NCBI GenBank assembly: GCA_002292365.1
Contig: DBBU01000046.1
Coordinates: forward strand, 9,849-18,863
Length of the DNA: 9,015 nucleotides
Direction: 5' to 3'
Source: Flammeovirgaceae bacterium UBA976
Lineage (GTDB): Bacteria; Bacteroidota; Bacteroidia; Cytophagales; Cyclobacteriaceae
Under the pieces are notes generated by a model. It was not told the DNA's origin. It did no database searches and saw nothing but the letters and a program-made list of their open reading frames with translations. The position numbers and the translations under genes were made by a program. Position 1 is the first letter of the stretch. Each line of letters opens with the position of its first letter. Shown here piece after piece: positions 1-6,905 of the stretch.

Positions 1-1
1 C

Positions 2-1552
2 ATCATAAAAATTGGTCAGAATCTTAAATATGATATTCAAATTTTGCGGAATTATGATGTCAAGGTCAAGGGCAAAATATTTGATACCATGCTCGCACAT
101 TATCTCATTGATCCAGAACAAGCCCATGGAATGGATGCCCTGGCTGAGGCCTATCTAAATTATGTCCCCGTAAGTATCACAAAGCTCATCGGTCCCAAAG
201 GGAAAAACCAGAAAAGTATGCGCGAGGCGCCACTAGAAGAGATTACCGAATATGCGGGAGAAGATGCTGATATTACTTTTCAACTCAAAGAAAAATTGGC
301 CATTGAAGTCGCTGAGCGTAACTTAGACAAACTCCTCCACGAAGTAGAAGAGCCACTTTCATTCGTGCTTGCAGACATGGAATACAGCGGCGTAAGTATC
401 GATGAGAAGGCCCTGAGTGAATTGAGCGACGAGCTTCAAACAGAAAGCTTAAGAGTCCAAACAGAGATCTTCGAAATCGCGGGAGAAACATTCAATATCA
501 GTTCTCCCAAACAACTAGGATCCATTTTATTTGAGAAATTAAAACTCATTGAAAACCCTAAAAAAACAAAGACGGGCCAATATGCCACGGGCGAAGATAT
601 TCTTTCAAAATTGGCGCCTGCTCATGAGATTGCTAACAAGATTTTAGAGTTTCGAGAATACCAAAAACTGAAATCAACCTATGTCGATGCCCTGCCACGC
701 ATGGTCAATCCGAAAGATCAGCGGGTCCATACAGATTACCGCCAAACAGTAGCCGTCACAGGCCGTCTCAGCTCAAATAATCCCAACTTACAAAACATCC
801 CTATTCGAACCAAGAAAGGACGTGAGATACGGAAAGCTTTCATTACCTTAAATAGTGATTTTGTTCTTCTTGCAGCAGATTATTCCCAAATTGAGTTGCG
901 CATTATGGCCTCTTTTTCAAAAGATAAAAGCATGATAGAAGCCTTCAGGCTTGGCAAAGATATTCATGCCACTACGGCAAGCAAAGTTTTCGGTGTTCCC
1001 TTAGAACAGGTAGATACCGACATGCGTAGAAAAGCCAAAGAAGTTAATTTTGGTATCATTTATGGGATGTCTGCTTTTGGCCTCTCTCAAAATTTAAATA
1101 TTTCGCGGAGTGAAGCTGCCGAGATTATTGAGGCCTATTGGAAAGAGTTCCCCTCAGTGCGGAGCTACATGGATGAATGTATCGCAAAAGCCAAAGAACA
1201 AGGTTATGTAGAAACCATCTTAGGTCGAAGACGCTACCTACGCAACATCAATGCAAGTAATTTTACCATGCGCGGATATGACGAGAGAAATGCTATCAAT
1301 GCCCCTATTCAAGGTTCTGCGGCAGATTTAATCAAAGTCGCTATGATCAATATTCACTATTGGATGAAAAAGGAAAAGCTTGCTTCAAGGATGTTGATGC
1401 AAGTCCATGATGAATTGGTGTTTGAAGTACATCATTCTGAAATCACGCGGGTCCAAGAAAAAATAAAAGAATTGATGGTCAATGCCATAAAATTAGACGT
1501 CCCCATGGAGGTCGGCATCGGTAGGGGTAATAATTGGCTAGAAGCACATTAG
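2..1552 (+). CDS. polA: DNA polymerase I, C-terminal part (5' end outside window)
   Basis: Family A DNA polymerase for Okazaki-fragment maturation and repair synthesis, acting in the cytoplasm on the nucleoid. The frame is open from the first full codon (position 2), so the gene starts upstream; a TTG at 44 is an internal codon, not the start. About 516 residues are visible, roughly the last half. First comes the end of the 3'-5' exonuclease domain: GQNLKYD (codons 5-11) matches the ExoII motif and YAGED (codons 84-88) matches ExoIII, so the Asn, Tyr and Asp positions of an active proofreading site are kept. ExoI lies outside the window. The polymerase domain follows: motif A DYSQIELR from position 878, motif B from RRKAKEVNFG to IYG from about 1025, and motif C QVHDE at 1400-1414. 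The C-terminus ends normally. The next gene starts 15 bp downstream, so co-transcription is likely. Confidence 0.97.
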   Translation: MIKIGQNLKYDIQILRNYDVKVKGKIFDTMLAHYLIDPEQAHGMDALAEAYLNYVPVSITKLIGPKGKNQKSMREAPLEEITEYAGEDADITFQLKEKLAIEVAERNLDKLLHEVEEPLSFVLADMEYSGVSIDEKALSELSDELQTESLRVQTEIFEIAGETFNISSPKQLGSILFEKLKLIENPKKTKTGQYATGEDILSKLAPAHEIANKILEFREYQKLKSTYVDALPRMVNPKDQRVHTDYRQTVAVTGRLSSNNPNLQNIPIRTKKGREIRKAFITLNSDFVLLAADYSQIELRIMASFSKDKSMIEAFRLGKDIHATTASKVFGVPLEQVDTDMRRKAKEVNFGIIYGMSAFGLSQNLNISRSEAAEIIEAYWKEFPSVRSYMDECIAKAKEQGYVETILGRRRYLRNINASNFTMRGYDERNAINAPIQGSAADLIKVAMINIHYWMKKEKLASRMLMQVHDELVFEVHHSEITRVQEKIKELMVNAIKLDVPMEVGIGRGNNWLEAH

Positions 1553-1567
1553 TAATCTTAAAATCCT

Positions 1568-2524
1568 ATGATAATGCACTCAACTCCCACTGAAAATGAT
1601 ATTCGCCGCGCACATGAGCGAATCCTTCCACACATTCATAATACCCCGGTCCTGACCTCTCAATTTATCAATGAGCTCACGGGTGCCCATCTTTTTTTTA
1701 AATGTGAAAATTTTCAAAAAACAGGCTCCTTCAAAATGCGTGGAGCCTCTAATGCCCTTTTTTCCTTGAAGCCTGACGAACGGCTCAATGGGTTTGCTAC
1801 ACATTCCTCGGGGAATCACGCGCAGGCCGTTGCCTACGCTTGTAAAACTGCCGGCGTAAACGCTTACATTGTGATGCCCAAAAATGCCCCCAAAGTAAAA
1901 ATTGATGCTGTCAAAAATTACGGAGGGAACATTGTTTTTTGCGAGCCCAACGAAACCGCCCGACAGGAGGCCTGCGCCAAGATCATTCAAGAAACAAATG
2001 CGGTGTTTATTCCCCCTTTTGACGATATGGCGATCATTACTGGACAAGCCTCTTGTGCCAAAGAATTAGTTGAAACTCACGCTGATTTGGATTATCTACT
2101 CACCCCTGTAGGAGGAGGTGGATTGGCTGCGGGCACGGCCCTAAGTGTGAAATACTTTTCTCCCAAAACAGAAGTTATCTTGGGAGAACCCAAAAGCGTA
2201 AATGATACCTATTTATCCCTCAAAGCAGGTAAAATCATTCCTGTTTCCCAAACCCACACCATGGCCGATGGCCTTAAAACGACCGTGGGGAAATTAAACT
2301 TTAAAATCATCCAAAATCATGTAAAAGAAGTGATTACCGTCTCTGAGGATGAAATTAGTCGTGCGATGCGAATGATTTGGGAACGACTAAAGATCATTAT
2401 TGAACCTTCATGTGCTGTCCCCTTTGCTGCCTTATTGGGCAGTAAAGCTTTTTTTAAAAATAAAAAAGTAGGTGTTATTTTGACGGGGGGAAATGTGGAT
2501 TTGGGAAATTTACCTTTTGTGTAA
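1568..2524 (+). CDS. PLP-dependent serine racemase / threonine (hydroxyaspartate) dehydratase-like enzyme
   Basis: Fold-type II PLP enzyme of 318 residues without a C-terminal ACT domain, so it is not the feedback-regulated biosynthetic IlvA form. Visible motifs: FFKCENFQKTGSFKMRG with the Schiff-base lysine at K56; THSSGNH (78-84), in which S81 matches the Ser84 acid/base of mammalian serine racemase; a glycine-rich phosphate-binding loop G182-G185; and ILTGGNVDL near the end. E207 and D213 have the same spacing as the Glu/Asp that hold the divalent cation in serine racemase. The family catalyses beta-elimination of Ser, Thr or 3-hydroxyaspartate to a keto acid plus ammonia, and some members racemise serine. 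Which activity dominates cannot be read from sequence; I infer a metal-dependent SRR/Sry1-type enzyme. Two in-frame ATGs lie at 1568 and 1574, and neither has a Shine-Dalgarno. It follows polA by 15 bp. Confidence 0.9.
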   Translation: MIMHSTPTENDIRRAHERILPHIHNTPVLTSQFINELTGAHLFFKCENFQKTGSFKMRGASNALFSLKPDERLNGFATHSSGNHAQAVAYACKTAGVNAYIVMPKNAPKVKIDAVKNYGGNIVFCEPNETARQEACAKIIQETNAVFIPPFDDMAIITGQASCAKELVETHADLDYLLTPVGGGGLAAGTALSVKYFSPKTEVILGEPKSVNDTYLSLKAGKIIPVSQTHTMADGLKTTVGKLNFKIIQNHVKEVITVSEDEISRAMRMIWERLKIIIEPSCAVPFAALLGSKAFFKNKKVGVILTGGNVDLGNLPFV

Positions 2525-2588
2525 ATAACAACAGCTCTTCAATTTAACACTCCCGACTTTCCAGAATCCTTTTTCCGTTATGTCAATA

Positions 2589-2648
2589 TTAATCTTCAGC
2601 TTTATTTATATTACTCTTTATTAATAAACGGTTAATCTATTATTAATC
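2589..2648 (+). repeat. Three TTAATC boxes upstream of the lipid kinase gene
   Basis: The 139-bp spacer 2525-2663 is very AT-rich. It contains TTAATC at 2589-2594, 2632-2637 and 2643-2648; the last two are 11 bp apart (about one helical turn), and the first is 43 bp before the second. A 10-bp palindrome TTATTAATAA sits at 2618-2627. No TTTG and hence no exact Bacteroidota -7 element occurs in the spacer. These boxes could be operator half-sites, or chance in AT-rich DNA. Confidence 0.2.
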
Positions 2649-2663
2649 CTTGAAGCCCTTCTT

Positions 2664-3548
2664 ATGTCACGTCATTTTTTTGTGCTCATTAACCCGCGAT
2701 CTGGTCGCGGACAAAGTCAAAAAATAGGCAAAAAAGTAGCTGCTTTTTTTAGGCTTCATAAAATAAAATTTGCCGTATTTGAAACCCGTAATGATTGTAG
2801 AGGCGCCCAGACCGTCGAAAAGAACTTGACCCTTAATTATACGGATTTAATGATTATTGGAGGAGATGGTACCATCAATGAGGCTATCAATGGATTGAAG
2901 ATAGACCTCCCGGTCTCATTTATTCCTTCGGGAAGTGGCAATGATTTTGTGAAGAATCTCCGCATTGGATCCACGTTGGAAATTCAACTCGATACCGCTC
3001 TAAACGGACCCATCACTCGAATCGATATCGGCCTATGTAATAATCGGAAATTCATCAATGGTGTAGGAATCGGTTTTGATGGTCAGATTGCAGCTGACAT
3101 GATTCATCGAAAGGTTCCTTTTCTCAGCGGTCAGCTCAAATATTATTATCATGTCCTTCATATTCTGGGAAGTTACAAATATCGTGTTTTTGACTTGACC
3201 ATAGATCAAGTCTCTCAAAGACAAAATTTAATCCTATTGACCGTCGCCAATGGCACCACTTTTGGGGGGGGCTTCAAGTTGACTCCACATGCAAAATTAA
3301 ATGACGGCAAACTTTCAATATGTGCGATCGGGAATCTTTCACCATTGCAACGTTATTTAAAGGTCTTAACCCTACAAAAAGGGTCTCATCATCGTCTGAA
3401 AGAAGTTTCCTTGTTTGATGCAAAAGAAATTAGCATCTGGGAAAATCAACAACTCGAAGCTCATATTGATGGCGAATATTTTAATCAACCCCCTTTCACC
3501 ATTTCTATCCTTCCTAGCGCCCTTCAAATCAGGGCCTTTTTATTTTGA
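2664..3548 (+). CDS. Diacylglycerol kinase / YegS-family lipid kinase
   Basis: Predicted soluble lipid kinase (294 residues, the usual length for the DgkB/YegS/BmrU family) that phosphorylates diacylglycerol or a related lipid from ATP at the inner face of the membrane. The N-terminal nucleotide-binding domain shows NPRSG (10-14), GGDGT (66-70) and PSGSGND (88-94), the phosphate-binding and metal-linked motifs of the family. The C-terminal beta-domain has GVGIGFDG (133-140), GGGFKLTP (201-208), LNDGKL (212-217) and HIDGE (267-271), whose Asp-Glu pair matches the segment holding the proposed catalytic base. The substrate is not readable from sequence: diacylglycerol, phosphatidylglycerol or a sphingoid base are all possible, since Bacteroidota make sphingolipids. 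The last 20 bp overlap the 3' end of the convergent Lgt-family gene. A run of eight G at 3264-3271 lies in the GGG segment and is slippage-prone. Confidence 0.92.
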   Translation: MSRHFFVLINPRSGRGQSQKIGKKVAAFFRLHKIKFAVFETRNDCRGAQTVEKNLTLNYTDLMIIGGDGTINEAINGLKIDLPVSFIPSGSGNDFVKNLRIGSTLEIQLDTALNGPITRIDIGLCNNRKFINGVGIGFDGQIAADMIHRKVPFLSGQLKYYYHVLHILGSYKYRVFDLTIDQVSQRQNLILLTVANGTTFGGGFKLTPHAKLNDGKLSICAIGNLSPLQRYLKVLTLQKGSHHRLKEVSLFDAKEISIWENQQLEAHIDGEYFNQPPFTISILPSALQIRAFLF

Positions 3549-4317
3549 ATTTACTGTTTTTACGGATCGCCCAATAACACGCTCCCGCAATCAAAACCAA
3601 CAAGATAGAAATGAATTGTGAATGAGAAATCAACCCTTCTATGACAAATCCACGTCTCAGATCTCCTCTAAATACCTCTATGATTGATCTTCCTACAGCA
3701 TATATCATCACATATAGAAATACCAGTTGTCCATGAAATTGCTGTCTTCGCTTCAACTGGACTAAAAACAACATCAGAGATCCAATGAAGAAAACTTCAT
3801 AAAGCTGTGTAGGATGCAGTGGAGTATATAAGGGTTTTGCTTGAGACTTTGCGTCTGTAAACGTTACACCAAGAAAAAAGTCGGTAGGCAAGCCATGACA
3901 ACAACCCGCAAAAAAACAGCCCAATCGACCAAAACCATGTATAATCGTAGCGATTATAGAAAGAATGTCAAGCATGGGAAATATGGGCCATTTCTCTTTT
4001 CTAAAATACCAAATCACTGTAGGTACTACAAAAATCAAAGATCCATAAAAGACAAAGCCTTGTCTGAAGTTTTTAAGTAGGTTTTCAGGGTTCGAAAAAT
4101 AATAAGCAGGATCTTCAAAATAGAAAAAAACCTTCCCTCCTATGACGGCGGCAGAAATGATCAGTATGGTTAACGTTTGCACCTTATCCGGCTCAATATC
4201 TAGCTCTTTTTTGAACACTTTTATCCCATACATATAGGACGTAAGCGCGCCAATCATAATGAAGAAACCATAGGCATATAGCGTGATTCCTCCTATTTCT
4301 ATTAATTCAGGATGCAT
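3529..4317 (-). CDS. lgt: Prolipoprotein diacylglyceryl transferase family protein, cysteine-rich variant
   Basis: Multi-pass inner-membrane protein (262 residues) of the Lgt family, whose known members move diacylglycerol from phosphatidylglycerol to the lipobox cysteine of prolipoproteins. Seen: several hydrophobic segments, HPTQLYE (168-174) as in E. coli Lgt, GFGRLG (128-133) holding the Arg equivalent to Arg143, and a late GRSIIEVFR segment (209-217) matching the Arg239 region. Differences from canonical Lgt: the GNFIN part of the signature is replaced by GCFFAGCCHG, giving C134, C139 and C140, and the segment carrying E. coli His103 (SFHGGLIG) reads FVFYGSLI, with Tyr at 91. It therefore belongs to a divergent subgroup; the genome may carry a separate canonical lgt, and the symbol is given on family grounds only. 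It starts 2 bp after the thioesterase stop, so one transcript is likely. Its 3' end overlaps the lipid kinase gene by 20 bp. Confidence 0.85.
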   Translation of the reverse strand: MHPELIEIGGITLYAYGFFIMIGALTSYMYGIKVFKKELDIEPDKVQTLTILIISAAVIGGKVFFYFEDPAYYFSNPENLLKNFRQGFVFYGSLIFVVPTVIWYFRKEKWPIFPMLDILSIIATIIHGFGRLGCFFAGCCHGLPTDFFLGVTFTDAKSQAKPLYTPLHPTQLYEVFFIGSLMLFLVQLKRRQQFHGQLVFLYVMIYAVGRSIIEVFRGDLRRGFVIEGLISHSQFISILLVLIAGACYWAIRKNSKFKIKRP

Positions 4318-4319
4318 TT

Positions 4320-4805
4320 CTATTCAAATTGGTTAGTTTCATTATTTTTCGAGCTATCATAGACCTGTATCGCTACTACTTCTGCCTCAACGGTTATCCT
4401 GCCGCTGCTTTCTAGCGTACAACTCATAATAATTTTACGCTTGTGATGCTCGATTACCTGAGCCCTTAACGTAATCATATCCTTAATTGGAGTTGGTTTT
4501 AAATACTTTATCTTCAACCCTCCAGTCGCATAACGATAGAAGGGGGTAGAATCAAAGTCTCTATCTTCTTTTTGATAAGCGTGTGCCATGGCGGTTCCCA
4601 TGCAATGGCAATCGATGAGCGTCGCCATAACCCCTCCATTGAGCAACCGGGGCCAACCCCTATATTTTTCCTCTGGCTGCCAGTGACAAATGGTGGAGGA
4701 TCCCTCCCAAAAACTTTTGATTTGAAGGCCTTCTGGATGCTCTGCACCACAGCCAAAACAAACATTTCCGGGCATGTGGTCTTGAAAATATTTCGTCTCT
4801 GTCAT
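4320..4805 (-). CDS. Hotdog-fold acyl-CoA thioesterase, PaaI/THEM4-like
   Basis: Single hotdog-domain protein (161 residues), predicted cytoplasmic, that would hydrolyse acyl- or aryl-CoA thioesters; such proteins normally act as dimers or tetramers. Seen: an N-terminal CFGCG (16-20), common in the THEM4-like branch; YRGWPRLLNGGVMATLID (48-65), the helix start where PaaI proteins have HGG..D; and a beta-rich second half ending at AIQVYD (145-150), then a polar tail. The usual His of HGG is Asn here (N56), while the acidic D65 is kept. The substrate is unknown. It is first in a minus-strand pair with the Lgt-family gene 2 bp downstream, suggesting a lipid-linked role (inference). The start at 4805 faces the divergent hydrolase gene across 51 bp. 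An in-frame ATG-to-stop reading on the opposite strand through this gene is not credible. Confidence 0.88.
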   Translation of the reverse strand: MTETKYFQDHMPGNVCFGCGAEHPEGLQIKSFWEGSSTICHWQPEEKYRGWPRLLNGGVMATLIDCHCMGTAMAHAYQKEDRDFDSTPFYRYATGGLKIKYLKPTPIKDMITLRAQVIEHHKRKIIMSCTLESSGRITVEAEVVAIQVYDSSKNNETNQFE

Positions 4806-4811
4806 CTGCCT

Positions 4812-4825
4812 TTGATTACAATCAA
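4812..4825. promoter_or_regulatory. Perfect inverted repeat in divergent spacer (candidate operator)
   Basis: TTGATT-AC-AATCAA is a 6-bp perfect inverted repeat with a 2-bp centre. It sits 7 bp upstream of the thioesterase start and 31 bp upstream of the hydrolase start, inside a 51-bp divergent spacer. Its size and position fit a dimeric regulator site acting on both genes, or on the thioesterase-lgt pair alone. No exact TAnnTTTG element is present on either strand. Function is inferred from position only. Confidence 0.35.
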
Positions 4826-4856
4826 GCTAAATTACGCATACAAATTGTTATTTAAT

Positions 4857-5741
4857 ATGGTTTACACGTTAGATTTAAATTTTTTAGGATATCCCCAATC
4901 CATAGCCGCTTATCTAGTCGAGACATCCGAAGGTCCTCTATTAATTGAAACGGGTCCTTACTCCACCTTCGAAGTGCTTAAAAATGAAATCAAGCGCTGC
5001 GGTTTTGAATTGGATGAAATTAAACATGTTTTTTTGAGTCATATTCATCTAGACCATGCTGGTGCTGCTTGGGCGCTTGCCGAACAAGGTGCCACCATAT
5101 ATCTGCATCCCTTTGGAGAAACACATTTAGCCCATCCCGAAAAACTAATGGAATCTGCCAAGCGCATTTATCAAGAAGATATGGATAGATTGTGGGGTCA
5201 AATGCATCCCATCCCTATGGATCAATTGCGGAGTACGGTTCATTTGGAAGAAATCATCATTGGAAATCTCTGCTTGCAGGCGCTTCATACACCCGGTCAT
5301 GCCAAACATCACATTGCTTGGAAAATGGATGACCTGATCTTTTCCGGCGATGTCGCTGGGGTGAAAATTCAAAAGGGTCCAGTCGTACCTCCTTGCCCAC
5401 CACCAGACATCAACTTAGAAGATTGGATCCATTCTATAGATCTCATTCTTGCCTGCGAACCCTCCCAAATTTACCTGACCCATTTTGGTGTGATTAAGAA
5501 CGTTCCGGCCCATATGCACGCACTTAAAAGCATGATCCATGATTGGTCCCAATGGGTGAAAAAAAACTGGATGGCCGGCTTTACCGCCGACGAACTTACG
5601 CCTAAATTCAGTGAATACACTTCACAGCAATTGCTCCGATTGGGAGTAGATCCACTGGGAATAAAACAATATGAGGCTGCAAACCCCTCATGGATGAGTG
5701 TCGCAGGTTTAATCCGTTATTGGGAAAAAAAAACGGGTTGA
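4857..5741 (+). CDS. Metallo-beta-lactamase-fold hydrolase (glyoxalase II-like)
   Basis: Zinc-dependent MBL-fold hydrolase of 294 residues, predicted cytoplasmic with no signal peptide. The metal ligands are complete: HIHLDH at 62-67 (H62, H64, D66, H67), TPGH with H148, SGD with D165, and THFG with H209, giving the two-metal site of the glyoxalase II-like branch. About 85 residues follow the last ligand, a helical C-terminal segment probably covering the active site, so specificity differs from short glyoxalase II proteins. The substrate is unknown; thioesters such as S-lactoylglutathione are typical of the branch but not shown here. The start was set at ATG 4857 because the N-terminal beta-strand begins there. 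The frame stays open back to 4572, but that part lies antisense to the conserved thioesterase gene. An A9 run at 5725-5733 lies just before the stop. Confidence 0.9.
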   Translation: MVYTLDLNFLGYPQSIAAYLVETSEGPLLIETGPYSTFEVLKNEIKRCGFELDEIKHVFLSHIHLDHAGAAWALAEQGATIYLHPFGETHLAHPEKLMESAKRIYQEDMDRLWGQMHPIPMDQLRSTVHLEEIIIGNLCLQALHTPGHAKHHIAWKMDDLIFSGDVAGVKIQKGPVVPPCPPPDINLEDWIHSIDLILACEPSQIYLTHFGVIKNVPAHMHALKSMIHDWSQWVKKNWMAGFTADELTPKFSEYTSQQLLRLGVDPLGIKQYEAANPSWMSVAGLIRYWEKKTG

Positions 5742-5830
5742 TTTTTCAGGGAATATTACACGCTCTGGACCAATACTAAATCCCCGTGCTCCTATGGGCA
5801 AAGCAAATAGATTTTTGTATTTTTACCCTT

Positions 5831-6829
5831 ATGGACCGTAGAAAATTTATCAAATCAGGCGCATTAATAGGTGCCGTTCCCACTCTTACTTCTTTCCATC
5901 TATCTACAGAAGTTATCAAACCAAAGGCACTCAAACCAGGGGCTTCCATCGGGGTCATTGCGCCCTCTGGGGCTTTAAAGAGATCCGATTATGAAACGCT
6001 GATGGAAAACTTCCACCTGTTGGGTTATCAAATCATCCATACCGATAATTTAAGGGTACAAAATGGGTTTCTCGCAGGCACCGATGCACAAAAGATTGAG
6101 GACTTGCACCAAATGTATGAAAACCCCAAAGTTTCAGCCATTTTATGTGCTCGGGGTGGATATGGCGCTACGCGACTTCTAGAAAAAATAGATTATTCCT
6201 TGATTAGTACAAACTGCAAACCCCTGATCGGATATAGTGATATTACCGCTCTGCATTTGGCCATTTATAAAAAATGTGGAATTGTGGGTTTTCACGGGCC
6301 CGTAGGAATCTCTACTTTTAACCCTTTTTCAATACAACATTTTAATGCCGTAATTCAAAAGGGAAATAAAAATAAGATAAAAATCGATGACCCCTTAGTC
6401 ATCACACCAGGGGTCGCCACGGGTAAACTCATAGGAGGAAACTTGTCTCTATTAATCAGTATGATTGGTACTGATCACGAGATCAATTGGGCCGATCACA
6501 TTGTCTTCATTGAAGAGGTGGGAGAATCTACCTACCGCATAGACCGAATGCTTACCCAACTGCGTGCATCTCAAAAATTTAAAGGAATAAAGGGCATTGT
6601 TCTGGGCCATTTTACCCGATGTGATGCGCAACCTGGAGACCCCTATTATGAGTTTTCAACCAGTCTTAGTGAAGTTTTCAAAGACCGCCTAGGTGATTTA
6701 GGCGTCCCTGTCATGGGTGGCTTTCCCTTTGGACATGAGGAGAAAAATGCTACCTTACCGATCGGTATAAGGGCCACTATGGATACAGAAAAAGGGGTTT
6801 TGAAATTATTAGAATCTGCCGTTTCATAG
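5831..6829 (+). CDS. Tat-signal LD-carboxypeptidase (peptidase family S66)
   Basis: Serine LD-carboxypeptidase of the LdcA/MccF family, 332 residues. These enzymes release the terminal D-Ala from the L,D bond of murein tetrapeptides during peptidoglycan recycling. Seen: GVIAPSG (41-47) at the start of the N-domain; ARGGYG (107-112); GYSDIT (134-139) with the expected nucleophile S136; GGNLSLL (202-208); FIEEVGE (226-232) with the likely catalytic E228; YRIDRML (235-241); and GFPFGH (297-302) with catalytic H302. The N-terminus reads MDRRKFIKSG followed by a hydrophobic stretch, a good twin-arginine (Tat) signal, so the folded enzyme is probably exported to the periplasm, unlike cytosolic E. 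coli LdcA. No clear AxA cleavage site is visible. ATG 5831 was chosen over a GTG at 5786 because it places the Tat motif at the extreme N-terminus. It stands 89 bp after the hydrolase gene. Confidence 0.92.
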   Translation: MDRRKFIKSGALIGAVPTLTSFHLSTEVIKPKALKPGASIGVIAPSGALKRSDYETLMENFHLLGYQIIHTDNLRVQNGFLAGTDAQKIEDLHQMYENPKVSAILCARGGYGATRLLEKIDYSLISTNCKPLIGYSDITALHLAIYKKCGIVGFHGPVGISTFNPFSIQHFNAVIQKGNKNKIKIDDPLVITPGVATGKLIGGNLSLLISMIGTDHEINWADHIVFIEEVGESTYRIDRMLTQLRASQKFKGIKGIVLGHFTRCDAQPGDPYYEFSTSLSEVFKDRLGDLGVPVMGGFPFGHEEKNATLPIGIRATMDTEKGVLKLLESAVS

Positions 6830-6905
6830 CTTACTTATCTTCCTAGTCCCCTCAATTATACGGTGGCCTTTTGCATTCATTCCCCTCTTTTTATAAATTC
6901 CCATC

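Noticed and set aside
1580..2047. 155-residue minus-strand ORF
   Set aside because: Antisense shadow of the PLP dehydratase, whose motifs are intact on the plus strand.
3841..4080. 79-residue plus-strand ORF
   Set aside because: Shadow of the Lgt-family gene; low-complexity Lys/Thr-rich reading on the opposite strand of a conserved domain.
4572..4856. N-terminal extension of the MBL hydrolase reading frame back to 4572
   Set aside because: It lies antisense to the conserved thioesterase gene, and the residues do not resemble an MBL N-terminus; ATG 4857 begins at the first beta-strand.
5725..5733. A9 run as programmed frameshift site in the MBL gene
   Set aside because: It lies only a few codons before the stop with no downstream structure or long alternative frame; simple AAA lysine codons explain it.
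5786..5830. Upstream GTG start for the LD-carboxypeptidase
   Set aside because: It would put 15 extra residues before the Tat motif; ATG 5831 gives a normal signal peptide.
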